From positions 225,336,194-225,400,193 of the forward strand of contig VDFB02373365.1 of assembly GCA_007258455.2 (NCBI GenBank): a DNA stretch of 64,000 nucleotides. Direction: 5' to 3'. The notes beneath the pieces are model-generated. The model was not told the origin of the DNA. It worked only from the letters and a program-made list of their open reading frames with translations, and did no database searches. Below, one piece after another: positions 22,560 through 34,316 of this stretch. This DNA comes from Sequoia sempervirens (taxonomy: Eukaryota > Streptophyta > Pinopsida > Cupressales > Cupressaceae). A program made the translations under genes and the position numbers. Each line of letters begins with the position of its first letter. Within the stretch, counting starts at the first letter, position 1.

Positions 22560-22776
22560 GAAACCGAGATTGATGTGAGATTCCACCTAAAATCCCACTC
22601 ATTTGAGCCAGATTAATGAACGTCGTACTTAAAAATTCAATATCGATGTGAGATTCGATGGAAATGCCCACGGCGTAAATTTTCAAACATGTAAGGTGGA
22701 GATTCCATCCATAGAGCTCGGACTGCATGTACACCACCCCGTGCAACATTTAAAGAAGAAATTTACTGTAAATTCT
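22560..22776 (+). promoter_or_regulatory. Conserved upstream block of the DUF247 gene
   Basis: It is shared with the decayed copy at 8,815-9,010, including gtgagattcca, tttgagcca and the ccatagagctc block. Survival of the order in a decayed duplicate shows it was part of the original gene unit. A direct repeat gatgtgagattc occurs at about 22,573 and 22,644. Confidence 0.5.
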
Positions 22777-23258
22777 GTCTATTTTCTTTAGTTAGCGCCG
22801 GAGCCTAGCTTGGCAGTGTGTGGACCAGCGTCAAGATTCCACATCCACGGTCCAATCAAGTCTTTGTTTTGTGTAATTTTAGTCTATTTTCTTTAATGAG
22901 TATTTGTTTATAGTTTGGCAGTGTGTCAACATTCTATCTCCACGAGCATCTCGTTTAGAGAAGGAAAATACAAACTAAGCATTCATTTTGTACAATATTA
23001 GTCTATTTTCTTTAATGAACATCTATGTCTAACTTGACTTTATGTGATCAAGCGTCAGGATTCCACCTCCATGAACATCCAACTTTGACAAAGCAAACAG
23101 AAAACAAGCACTCGTTTTGGATAACTTCAATCTATTTTCTTCAATAAACACCCTTGCCTAGCTTGAGGATGTGTCATCCAGCATCAAGATTCCACATCTA
23201 CGAGCATCTTCCTCGGATAAGGAAAGCATTAAAAAAGCGTTCGTTTTATTGCTAGAGT
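22777..23258 (+). repeat. Four tandem units in the DUF247 upstream region
   Basis: Units start at 22,777, 22,882, 23,001 and 23,130 (105, 119, 129 and about 129 bp). Each has gtctattttctttaatga, then a cttg(g)c.gtgtg segment, cagc(g)tcaagattccac(a/c)tccacgagcatc, then a gacaaggaaagca..aagc.ttcgttttg segment. The decayed copy at 9,010-9,260 keeps two units. The units may hold repeated regulatory sites or be leader sequence; the sequence alone does not decide. Confidence 0.8.
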
Positions 23259-23285
23259 CTAGAGAGGACATTATATTCAGCTAGC

Positions 23286-24992
23286 ATGACTAAACATTTG
23301 TGTGATGATCTACTTAGATGGCCTTGGGGCATGTTGAAGATGGAAAATATGAACAGCAAAGAGAACGAAATATTTGATGAAGGTTCGTGGGTTGTTGCAG
23401 TCGAGTCAAGTTTAGAGGGCGAAATGAGACCAGCTAAATTCAGTCATTGCCTCATTCATACCGTTCCAAAGCCCCTCTTAAGGAATAACACTAAGGAGTT
23501 CTATATTCCTCAAGTCATCTCCTTGGGTCCTTACCATTTCCCAGAAAAAGATGCAGTGGATGATGACATAAAACTTCTGAAATCAGAAGTGGCAAGAAAA
23601 ATGCATCTTAAAATCATCTGGAAAGGTGGCTTAAAATCGGTGATGGAAAAGTTTATGGAGAAAGAGGTGCAGGAAAAAATAAAGGAAAGCTATGCTAAAG
23701 AATTTAAACTCAGCAGTGAAGTGTGTGCGTGGATGATAGTGAGGGATTCCTGTTTTGTTCTAGAAGTCCTTGACAGATTCCGAGAAGACGAACATCCACA
23801 GAAAGGAGTGACGGTTTTCATTGATAGTATTCTTAACAGGGAGCGACATCATCCTCTGTTGACAGAAATTGTGAAAGATATGCTCAAGATGGAAAATCAA
23901 CTACCATTCTGGGCTTTGGAGGAAATCAGAAGTGATATTGTGGGATCAAATGATGATATCTGGTTTGAGTCGGCTCTAAAAAATCTATCCCCAATCAAAG
24001 TAGTAGAAGGAAGGAATCGGGAATACCACAAAGAATCTCATATCTTGCAATTGCTTCATGACTACATTGTTGACAGGCAAGTCCCCGCCTCCTCCAATCT
24101 CCAGTCAGAGAATCTCATATCTTGCAATTGGTTTATGGATATTTTTTGCAAGATTAAAGAATTGATCTTGCACACAACTACAACAGAGAATATTTTGTGC
24201 AAGATTAAAGAATTGAACTTTCACATAACTACATCTAGATGTATAAGCTGTATAAAATGGCTATTTAGACTTTTGTTATTTCCAGTTTTTGTTATCTTGT
24301 TTCTATTGGGGATCATATTTGTCATTTTGCACATTATTAGGAAGCACATATTTGACGCTTTGTACTCTCTTACAAACCGCCTGCCCCCTAGAGAAGGGGA
24401 GGCAGAAAAACATGTTCCAGCTATACAGGAGCTAGTAAAGGGAGGAGTGAAATTCAAGAAACTTGAGGGTGGAATTAGTCACATTAAGTTCAACAAGAGG
24501 AATTCCACACTGTATTTGCCTGAGTTCAAAGTAGATGACAGATCGCAAGTGATCCTCAGAAACCTGATTGCCCTGGAAATCTGCTCCCCAGAACCGCAGA
24601 AACCCATTACAAGGTATGCCATTCTAATGAACGACCTGGTTGACACAAGCCGGGAAGTGGGTCACTTGAGAGTTGAGGACATCATCACCGGCAAGCTTGG
24701 AAATGACGAAGAGATCGCTCAGCTTTGGAATTCTATGGTAACGCCCACAGAAATACCCAGGTACGATTCTATTGACGATGCTGTTTCGTCCATTAATCGT
24801 TACCACAAAAAGTGGCAAAAAGGTCTGGCTTTTCTTAGACATCGTCGTCTACTAGGTGATTTTTTTGGGTTGCTGTTAGAGTTTATCATGACTTACGGTT
24901 CAAGGCCATGGTGGTTTATCTCTGGTTTGATCGTACTTATAGTTTTAGCGATAACAGCTGTACAAGTACTTTGCCTTTTTAAATCTTGCTAA
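23286..24992 (+). CDS. DUF247 family membrane protein
   Basis: A 568-codon intact frame of the plant-specific DUF247 (PF03140) family, usual length about 400-600 residues. Signature blocks appear in order: VPKPLLRNN..YIPQVISLGPYH (about 59-84), WMIVRDSCFVLEVL (about 149-162), MLKMENQLPFWALEEI (about 199-214), IQELVKGGVKF (about 380-390), VILRNLIALEIC (about 422-433), and a C-terminal membrane helix (RPWWFISGLIVLIVLA.., about 539-564). A second, very hydrophobic stretch lies at about 322-352 in the variable middle, next to an in-frame 51-bp tandem duplication (CKIKEL repeated). Biochemical function is unknown for the family; some grass members act in self-incompatibility. Start is uncertain: Met1 lies in a weak context and in a stretch that differs in the upstream copy; Met19 (23,340, aagATGg) or Met22 may be used. 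It is single-exon, as is common in the family, and is the only intact host-type gene here. Confidence 0.9.
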   Translation: MTKHLCDDLLRWPWGMLKMENMNSKENEIFDEGSWVVAVESSLEGEMRPAKFSHCLIHTVPKPLLRNNTKEFYIPQVISLGPYHFPEKDAVDDDIKLLKSEVARKMHLKIIWKGGLKSVMEKFMEKEVQEKIKESYAKEFKLSSEVCAWMIVRDSCFVLEVLDRFREDEHPQKGVTVFIDSILNRERHHPLLTEIVKDMLKMENQLPFWALEEIRSDIVGSNDDIWFESALKNLSPIKVVEGRNREYHKESHILQLLHDYIVDRQVPASSNLQSENLISCNWFMDIFCKIKELILHTTTTENILCKIKELNFHITTSRCISCIKWLFRLLLFPVFVILFLLGIIFVILHIIRKHIFDALYSLTNRLPPREGEAEKHVPAIQELVKGGVKFKKLEGGISHIKFNKRNSTLYLPEFKVDDRSQVILRNLIALEICSPEPQKPITRYAILMNDLVDTSREVGHLRVEDIITGKLGNDEEIAQLWNSMVTPTEIPRYDSIDDAVSSINRYHKKWQKGLAFLRHRRLLGDFFGLLLEFIMTYGSRPWWFISGLIVLIVLAITAVQVLCLFKSC

Positions 24993-25269
24993 AACAAATA
25001 GACACTTAGTCTTCTACTGCTAATATACCGACTTTATTTGGTGTTTTAAGTATTATTATTTTGTAAAGAATTATAGTGGTAGCTCAAGGATTATTGATGT
25101 TTAGCATGTAACTTATAGTTTTAAAACTTAAGCTTATGTCTCTTAATGTATATTTAAGCGATCTGCTTCTCTATGTCTTGCAAGATTAAGAAACTTCGAT
25201 GTCATTACACTTTCAAACTTTTACTATTTTTTCCTAAATCTGACAAGTTTAAAATGTAGATGATTGAAT

Positions 25270-25275
25270 GAATAA
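25270..25275 (+). terminator. Possible poly(A) signal of the DUF247 gene
   Basis: AATAAA in gaatgaataaaaaac, about 280 bp after the stop codon. Plant signals are loose, so this is only a candidate. Confidence 0.25.
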
Positions 25276-28200
25276 AAAACAAATAACTTTAATGTGAGAG
25301 GATTTTAAGAAAAAGATTTTTCAAAATAAATATGTCGATAGAAAATAGTAATAAAATTATTTTAAAATAGTAATTGAACTATTATTTTTTATTTATATTA
25401 TTATAAGATATATTTGCTCTCAAAATTATATTTTAATTAATTTGGTCGTATTTATGAAAAGTGGTTAAATTTTTATACTTCTATTTTATAATTCTCAATT
25501 TTCATTTGATATTAAAAGATCATTTCAAGAGTTCTAGCCATTTACAATTATAAGATTCTATGAGAATTGTAGAAGAGAAAAGTGTATATATATTTTTTTC
25601 ATTTCTATGCTTTATGTTATTTTATATGAAAGCCATTATGTACGATTCTACCATACATTTTCATTTTTAAGTGCACTTACTAACTTCATAAACTCATTAT
25701 TCTATTACACTAAATTGTACATCTCAAAACACACTTGAATCACTTCTCAACATCTTGTGGTTATTGAATTGGACTAGACCAAGAATTCTATCCCTTGGAT
25801 GGGATTGTAGGTATGATTTTGTCCTTAAGTTTTAAACTTAAATTTCCACTTTCCAAGGCTCTTGGTATGACTATTATTTGTCACCATGAACACCAAACAC
25901 TATAAATTGTACATCTATGGTTTCATAATTAAAGGCATCATCCTCAAACAATTGCACAAAATAAGAAATCATGAGCATATAATCAAAGTATCATGCAAGA
26001 TCATATCCTCTTACAAAAAATAATCATAAGTTGACATCAAATAGTAAATTGACATTTATTGTCATGGTCATAACAAATCTATTTATCACTACTTGCTTTA
26101 GTATAATTAGTATCATACATCTAGCTTCACCATAACAAATGACAAATAATTGATATCTATTTCCACCACCACTTATCTATGCTTCATTATTGTTAAATCA
26201 TCTTAGGAGCTATAATCAAGGTTAAAAAAAATTCATAGCTCAATAATCCAACAGGAGGACCCCAATAGTGGTCTTTAGTGCCACATTATTTTCCTAAAAG
26301 ATTGTTTTTTAGTGAGCATAATCACACCAAGTGGAGTATAGTGTGGGTGTGATCTAGTTCCAAGCATTCAAAATCTCATATATAATTTTTCTTGGGTCTA
26401 TGATCCTAACTAAAAACAAAACTCTTATATTAAGTAATCATGATTGATGGTAGATTCCAAACTAAGTGCCTAATCAATAGTTCTCATAAAAGGTCATTTA
26501 TGCATAGGTATATATCAAGCTCTCTATCTATGAAAATTTATTTGTGAATTCATTTGATGGATTGAATAGGGTATAGATCATTTGAATCTAGAGCTAGTTA
26601 AAGAATCCAGTGTAGACAACATTGCGGAATTTGATCAAGAATATAGTTTCAACTTAGTGAAAAGTATTAAATCCTAGCTAGGAAAGGTGATTTATGACCC
26701 TTTTATAAGGGGTATTTATTGACCTTCTCAAGGAAATATTCAATTCTTTTTTTGTACATAATCAAGGTCTTAGAAGAAATTTTGGAAAAATTATGTATCA
26801 ACTAATCAAAAATTGAAAACATTAGTGAATACTAATGAGATTTAGATCAAAGCTATTTTTTAGAAATTACAATATATGCATACTCATTTTTAGAAGTGGT
26901 GTTTCAATGCTTAATGCATGCATAAGATAAATTTATTAACTTTATATGCTTTTAAATTAATAAAATAATGATAAATTTAAGAATTAAAGTTATCAAAATT
27001 TAAGACTATTCCACTTACACTAGGAGCCATCTAGAAGTAAAATATAATCTTAAAAGAAGGAACTATATTTCTTGTTGTACACACATTCATAATTAATGAC
27101 CATAAATGTGAATTTAAGTCTAAAAAGGGATTTCAACTTAAGTACTCAATCATTTGATCCAATTTAATGAATTCTCTTGTACCTTAGTAGTTCATTTGTG
27201 AATTGGGAAAATACTCAACCTCCATGGGAATCTTGCATAGACTAGAAAGAAAAAAACAAGAATTTATTTTATGATCAAAGTCTCAAGTATTACCTTTTAG
27301 TTCCTTATATTTTAAAAGTAATTTTACCATGTTTCTATGTTTAGAATTATGATCATAAGCTAAGTTTATATATTGTTTATATTTAGGATATTATATTATA
27401 TGTGTATTGTTACAAGTCCATATTGTGACTAGTTGTATAGGTGGTTGTGTAGTTGAATGTGTAATTTCTCATATGATGGTTTAGTTGTACACACATCTAT
27501 AAATCCATTTTAGATTTAATACAAACTACCATCACATAATATAATGTTATAACTATTGTGTATTACTATATCTATGCAAGTTTTTATAATGGTGCACCTT
27601 TTAAGTATGCATTCTAATCCAATGTGGTATTTTAAAGCCAATAGTGAAAAATATGATAGAGGAATGACACAAGAATGATCATGGCATCATTGTTGGACTT
27701 ATAATTTTTGTATAGAAGAAAAATTTCTTTAAAAAGATAGAAAAAGGCATTAGAAGTTATTGCTTTAAGCTATGTTAAAAGTATTAAGGACATAGAAACA
27801 TACTTGTGTTTAAATCTAGTTTAATCCCTTTGGTTTGTGGTTGGAATTCTAGATTTCTTTGGTGATAAAACTTGAATTTTACTTGGCATGAATTTTTTAT
27901 ATGTTTTTTTTTCTATTAATTTGGGTTGGACATTGAAATACTAGGAAAAGTTTCTCTTGATATTACATTGCTCTTGTTCTTCCTTCCACTCATGCCCTGT
28001 TTTGTCATTTGACAAAATAGAGACCCCCCTCTTTTTCTTTGTCGTGTTGTCATTTTCCCATATTTTCTTTCTTTTCCCTTTTTTTCCTTTCTTCCTTCTT
28101 CCTTTCCTTCATTTTGCTTTCCCTTTTTTTAGTATGTTTCCAAGTTTTGTGATTTCAGGCTTTTCCATCCTAGCATGCCAAATAGCTTAGGCCTGAAACT

Positions 28201-30100
28201 CGATATCTGAAAAAGTGTTGTCTTTTGTTTCCTATCTTGCTTTGGCCATCAGATGTATAGTGTTCCTCATATTGAATGATTGAACCCTTGAGGCCCAATG
28301 GTGGTGACATCTTGTCACCTTGATCCATGTGCTAGTTCAATCAAGCAAGCAAATTAATGACACTAACATGGTGTTTTAATGCAGAATTAAAGGAGAAATT
28401 AATGAGGCCATCAAAAGGGTATTATCAAATTTTTGTAGCTCATTTCACATTCATCTTTTATTATTGTGTTTGAGAGATCTCTACAACCATTACCATCTAT
28501 GAAACCTTGCATGTTCTTGTGTTGCTACCATTATTCCTACTTCATCTTGGTTCATTGTTTTTTTATGTACATGTTGGTTGGTTCATGTTTGCTCCTATTC
28601 ATGCACGATGCATGCATGTTGGCTAGTTCATGTTTTCTCTTGTGTATTTTACCACGTTGTGTTTCCTTTTGCCCCTCCCACACATTTTCTCCAAGTAGGA
28701 TCAAAACCCTTTGTTTTTTATAAATGTAAAAATAGGTTTTGAAGGGACCCAAAACCCATTACAATCAAGAACGGATCAAAACCCTTCATTGGTTTTTATT
28801 TGTTTTGATCATTTCTCCTTGGTTTGTGTGTTCAAATCTTTGTGTGATTCACTTTCAATTTTGTGTTTTTGTGAAATCAATCTATCTATTTGTTTCATTT
28901 TCTTCTTTTCTCCTTCATTTTTCTTCATTTCTTTTATTTCTTTTTCATTCTTGCTAGATCAATTTTCCTTCCTAACATGATGATAGAGTAAATTTATGGC
29001 ATCATCTAATCATGCATCTAGCATCAACCTTCCTAAGGTTTTCATTGCATTAGCTTTTTTAACCAACTTTTTGAGTGTCAAGTGTCAAATCTGATTAGCT
29101 TATTCATTAAGCCGATGGCATGACAAGTGATATGACAAACCTTTGACGCCCAACCCCCAATAATTTCCTAAAATATTACAAGTCATGATATCCAAATGCT
29201 TAGATTCTAGGTTTCGATTATGTGCCCTATCAGCTAACTAATAAATGATAGACTAAAACTTTAATGCCCGAGATCTGATGCAAAGAATTAGGAAACAATC
29301 CATGTTTTTTAGAGCCTTTTTGGGTGTCGCCCATCATTCATACCATCTACATAACTTCTCATTGAGGTAAAAGGTATGTGGAAGGTTTGATCCTTGATTC
29401 TTGAAACCATGAAAAATTACCCTTACCTTAGTGAAATGAATGGTTTTAGAGAGCATACTTTAAGAGATCTTTGAGAATTTAATGAAGTTGAAAAATAATG
29501 ATTTTTAGCCATTGAACTTCTAGAGTTTTCTTTACTTAATGAAAAAATTGTAGAATAAATGTTAGATGGTATCCCCAACCTCCGACTCCTAATAGTCTTA
29601 AGAGATAGTTATTCATATATCAACGATTGGGTTTACTTCTTAAACCATTTGAAATATTGCAAATAAGAGATCAAGAGTGAACTTGACAATTGACTCTCAA
29701 ATTTGTTACAATCAAAATTTTGAACATCACTAGTTAGTATTTTTGTTTAATGATGATGTTGTTAGAAACAAGAGGTATGGAGTATCCATAATTCTTGATT
29801 TTTGAAGGACCAAAAATATGAATTAAACTTCTCTAATGATGAATATTTCAACCATTTGATAAGAGGAATGTGGTAGACCTAATCCTTGATTCTCGAGGGA
29901 CTAGAATATGAAAACTATACTCTTAAGAATACTACAACCCTTTGGTATGAGGTAATGGGGAGGTTTGTGGCCTAAACCCCAAAAATTTGAGTGGCTTCTT
30001 ACCTTTTCTTGAACAAGTTATTATTTTGCATTATAGGATATATCTTGATTAATATAACTTGGTTTTGAAGGTGTGCTTTCTTCTCAGCTAAATAAGTTAT
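25276..30100. other. Unassigned sequence with low-complexity tracts
   Basis: No gene was recognised. A T/C-rich tract (28,030-28,140, ttttccctttttttcctttcttcc) and a T-rich one (28,860-28,970) account for the Phe/Ser-rich open frames at 27,957-28,980. At about 29,390, 29,790 and 29,890 a phrase like aatccttgattcttgaaggaccaaaaatatgaa recurs, an old degenerate repeat. Confidence 0.5.
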
Positions 30101-30159
30101 AACACATGGTTCTTTTATATGTAGGATATATGCCATGAAAGGATCCTACAAAGATGAAG

Positions 30160-30900
30160 TACCACTACAAACGATACCATCCACCTTCTAAGATGCTATC
30201 CCCATACACATAGATTAGAGACACTAAACTTGGTCATCTTGACTTGGAAGAATTCAAGAGGAGAATTAGTGATGAAGAAAATAGAACATGTGCTTCCCAA
30301 ACACTATAAAACTCTAGATTGGTGCATGCTACTTCTTTCCTAGTGATTGTTTAATCTCTAGAGTTGGTTTTGAAATGTGCCCATTACTATAATCAACAAA
30401 CGAAGAAGGTGATGGGATCATCAAGAGAAGTGGTGCTCTATGTGAGCCTTGATATGATTGACAAGATCCTTGATAGAAAGAAAAGGAAAATAAACACAAT
30501 CTTGTCACCAAGACTCACAAAGAAATCAACCATCCAACTTGATTTTCATAGGACCATCATATTCCAAGTGTTTAGTTATTAGGCCTTGGTAGGGGAAAAA
30601 GACCTAATCCTTGAATAAAATCACCTTTCACGGGTTAATAAAATCTATTGGACTGCACAACAAGCACTCTTTACATATTCTCTAGCATTGAAGAAGTTCA
30701 AGCAATCCATTGGTTCCAATGGTCCTATTTCAACCCAAGACTTAAGACTTTTTTCTATCCTTGTTGTCCTCTATGCAAGTGCATTAATAAATTCTCAATA
30801 TCTCCATGCAAATTAATTTTTTTCACTTCCTATAGCGTATATCAATGCCAATGATATGGATATCAACCATGTGCAAAAAAATAACAAGCATTATTTAACA
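30160..30900 (+). pseudogene. Decayed TE-type reading frame, part 1
   Basis: Protein-like stretches alternate between frames on the plus strand: LGHLDLEEFKRRISDEENRT, then the open piece at 30,364-30,582 (KCAHYYNQQTKKVMGSSREV), then ALFTYSLALKKFKQSIGSNG and LRLFSILVVLYASALINSQY. They suggest one long protein broken by indels and stops. The family is unknown to me. By position and style it may belong with 31,960-32,815 and with the frame at 61,930-63,860. Confidence 0.4.
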
Positions 30901-31900
30901 AACCCTCATGAAACTAGGTTTTCAAACTATCACACTATATTCTAAAAATAATAGTCATTCATAACTTGAACAAACAAATGAATAAAGATATCTCCTTTTT
31001 TAGGACTGTGAAGAACATTATTACATAGATTTCCATAAATTTTCATCAGATTTCAACCGTGGAAACTCATTTTATGAATTAATTACTCTCGTTGAAAACC
31101 CTAGTTTCTAAACTAAGTAGTCTTCACCAAAAATGCCATAAATAAAAAAAAAAAACCAATGAAAATTGATCAAACCACTTGCAAAATAAATTATATTCAA
31201 TTCCCAAACTTTCCTAATTCATTTCAAATCAAAATGTGAAAGTTACAATCTGTACGACTGGCTGCTACAACCTACAACTTTTAGAAGAAATAGTCTTCTA
31301 AGGTTGCTAATGGTAAAATTGCTATAAATTTCTCTAAAACTAATAAAATTTAACCAAAACAAAATAAAATGAAAGGTAACTCAATTATATTTCTAACCAC
31401 ATCATCAAAATAGAGCCTTATAGGTCTGTACAATGCAATAAAATAGTAGAAAATGTTGGAAAAGTTTAGGAAAAAAGAAGTTTCATTCACAAAATGTCTC
31501 AAAATATTCCAATCCAACCCTCAATGTGAGTTTGAGGTACATATTTATGCCCAAGAAACCTTATCCAACTATCCAACCAACTCTCTAACCAATATGACAA
31601 TTTGACACTTTTTGCAAAATTGCTTGACAACTTTTTGACAACTTTTTGCAACTTTTACATCTTTTACCCAAATGACCCCAAAATTTAACAAAAGACTCCA
31701 AATGATCATTAATGGTAAAAAATTACCTTATTTACATTAAACAACAAAAAAAGGAAAAAACTCAAAAATTGATCTCATATGCATGATTGTGCTCCTACAC
31801 CAATCTTCAAGATCCCTATCTACCCCTAATATGAGCTAGTTGACATGAGAAAGGCAATAAAATAATTTGATGAAAATGATGAAAGAAAAATAAATTATAT
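30901..31900. other. Unassigned sequence
   Basis: Nothing recognisable. A small tandem repeat of ttgacaacttttt lies at about 31,622-31,655. Confidence 0.5.
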
Positions 31901-31959
31901 TAGCAGTCAGATGTTGCTTACCCCAAGAAAAGTAGACCTCAAAATGCTTGGGTGTAGCA

Positions 31960-32815
31960 TAGAAGTGAATTCAAAGAGGATATAAAGGACCTGATTCTCC
32001 TATCGAGTAGAGTGTTTAGATATCTGCATGCTAGGTATTTCTATCTATCGATGGTCTAATTCATGATGAAAATAAATGATTCCATGAAAGATAAAATTTA
32101 TTGGGAAACTCTTATAAGTGACACCATTGATGAGTAATTGAAGACCATTCTTGCCGCATCAAAATTTTACATGAATTCATACTTGGTCTATTTATTGACT
32201 TCTCAATCCTCTTTCCCGAGACTTGATAGAGTGGGTTCCTTCCAATTGGGGGAGGTAAAAATCTATAAGCACTATCCCCAGTTGTAGTTGGAGGATAGCT
32301 ATACTCATTTCTATGTTGTCAATGACAACTTTTTTAATGTTATGATAATATGAATGGAGGGATATTTCTCTAGGAGGTTATCAAAGGGGCCATGGAAGCA
32401 CTCAAAAGCTAGGCAAATTGGTATATCCAGTTTAAAACCTTCACATATATTACAGTGTTTGGCTTCCATAAATCTCCATACAAGCTTCCAAGGTACCCAT
32501 TGGAAAAAATGATCTTATTGGAGGTTTGCAAGTAGGTGAATGAAATTCGCCAATTAATTGGAGGAAATCATAAGTCTAGGTACAATTTTCCTATCAAGAT
32601 GGGAGTATATTCTTGTTCCAATAAGTACAATTCCAAGGGTACAAATATTGAATTGGAAAGGAATACTCTTGTGCTATATAATGATTGTTGGCATCAATTT
32701 TACCCAATTGGAAAATTTGGCAAGGTGATAGGATCATTCTTTATTCATGAGCCTAAGATTGAACAACGCCCAAAAAAATATGAGGAGTTTCAAGTATGGA
32801 TGAAATAATCTAGAG
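31960..32815 (+). pseudogene. Decayed TE-type reading frame, part 2
   Basis: It reads, with stops and frame changes, MKDKIYWETLISDTIDE, ILAASKFYMNSYLVYLLTSQ, SFQLGEVKIYKHYPQL and DSYTHFYVVNDNFFNV, then an open piece at 32,536-32,808 ending HEPKIEQRPKKYEEFQVWMK. It has no catalytic motif I can name and resembles the uncharacterised extra frames that accompany plant retroelements. The next sequence downstream is a Helitron relic. Confidence 0.45.
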
Positions 32816-32989
32816 CATTAAATCTTTATTCTTTGAAAAAATGTACACAATTTATGTTTGTAGTAAAATATTAAATTTATGAAAAAAATTGTGTATTAAT
32901 TGAATTGAAGGTATAATGATCCATGACCATTCAATTTAGATGGATCAAAAGTATATGAATAGATGCAAATGGTGAAAAAATATTTGCAT

Positions 32990-33490
32990 CATTATGAAAT
33001 GATGAAAGGTTGAGCACACACAATAGGTACATACTCCAATTATGGAGAGAAGATATTGACTGGCAACCTGTTCTATCAAAACATTCAGTAGTTAAATATA
33101 TTTCAAAGTATGGAACCAGAGTAGAAAAGAGCTAAAAAATGTACCACCATATGCTAATGCATTTAGAAAATATAGAGAACCTTGATGATTTAACTACAAA
33201 AACTTATAAGAAGATTCTCACATAAACAATAATAGAAAGGGATATTGGATCTCATGAAACAAGCCACATGCTCTGAGAAATTTTGCTAGTAGAGAGCAAT
33301 AGAAGGTTACTTAACTTAAATGTATCAAATGAGGTCTTCAAATGTTTGATTTTAAATGATGAAGATGATAATAAAGAATAAGAAATATCATCTATTAACA
33401 CATATAAAATAAAGCCTTATAGTATGGAAGTTGTATCACTTATCAACGCGACATTTAATCATGGATATATAATCAAAAAATAAAAGGAGA
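32990..33490 (+). pseudogene. Helitron Rep/helicase relic
   Basis: Translated fragments match the conserved run of plant Helitron proteins: LWREDIDWQPVLSKHSVVKY then ISKYGTRVEKS (family: ..WRANIDVQ..A..YIAKYASK..), and after about 80 nt ERDIGSHETSHML with LLNLNVS following (family: GERDISAQE..H.LL.LPL..SSR..V.LNVS). Frames change and stops occur, and neither the upstream Rep HUH motif nor the SF1 helicase motifs were found. It is a short dead fragment. Confidence 0.6.
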
Positions 33491-34316
33491 AAACAAATGG
33501 AATACAAGAAAAATTGTAGGTGTGTACCCATGTGTCACTGGGTCCAATTGTCTAAAGCCCTTATAGCTAGATTCAACACATGGGATTTTTCTTCCTAAAT
33601 TGGGGTGGTGCAAAATCATTCACACACTGGTTAGGAGCTCAAGGATTTCAGTCACATTCAACGGGCTTTAATATCCTTTCCAAATTAGTTGATTGGAAGA
33701 TCAAAATAGGATACACCATTGTTGGGAAGTGTTAATCTATTAGGGGATGTGCAATGGAAATGACTTGGAGTGGTTATGGTCTACAGCCAGGAGATTGCAC
33801 TTGCAATCATCAAGATTGGGAAATACAAATATTCTTGGAGATTAATTGCCATCTTCAGGGTGTTGTAAGGGATGAGGACCATTGTGGTAAATGGAATTTA
33901 GGATGATGATGATCCAAAGCTGGAAACTCATGCAAAATAATGTCACTCTCCTTAAATCTAATTGGGTGGTTGGAATTCTTACTCATGGAAAATGGATACT
34001 CTTGTGAGGTTGTGGTGCTCTAAGAAACAATCTACATTCTTGGGTTTTATTTCAAACCAGAGGTTGAAGAAGATATTCCTCAATAAAGAAATTATTTTCC
34101 TTGAGCCAGTAAGGATGGTGCTTGGTAGGAGCTTTTGCTTTTCCTCCAATAGAACATAGGAAAACTCAGATATTTCCTCTAGGTTCCTTGCCTCTCTCTT
34201 GGACCTGGAAATATCGAAGGTGTGTTGCTTGTTGTTACTCATGGTGGTTTTCAAGGTGGCCATTGTAGTTGATGATTTGAATGTGATCATAGTTGCCACA
34301 TTAGGCATTGGCATAC
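33491..34316. other. Unassigned sequence before element A
   Basis: There are short protein-like pieces on the plus strand, for example at 33,962-34,159, but no motif. It forms the left flank of the large gypsy-type element. Confidence 0.4.

Noticed and set aside
22354..22749. 131-codon open frame on the minus strand just upstream of the DUF247 gene
   Set aside because: It overlaps the upstream block conserved with the decayed copy at 8.8-9.3 kb, has no motif, and the decayed copy does not keep it open.
24221..24842. Antisense frames of 72-78 codons within the DUF247 gene
   Set aside because: They are shadows of the coding strand, without motifs.
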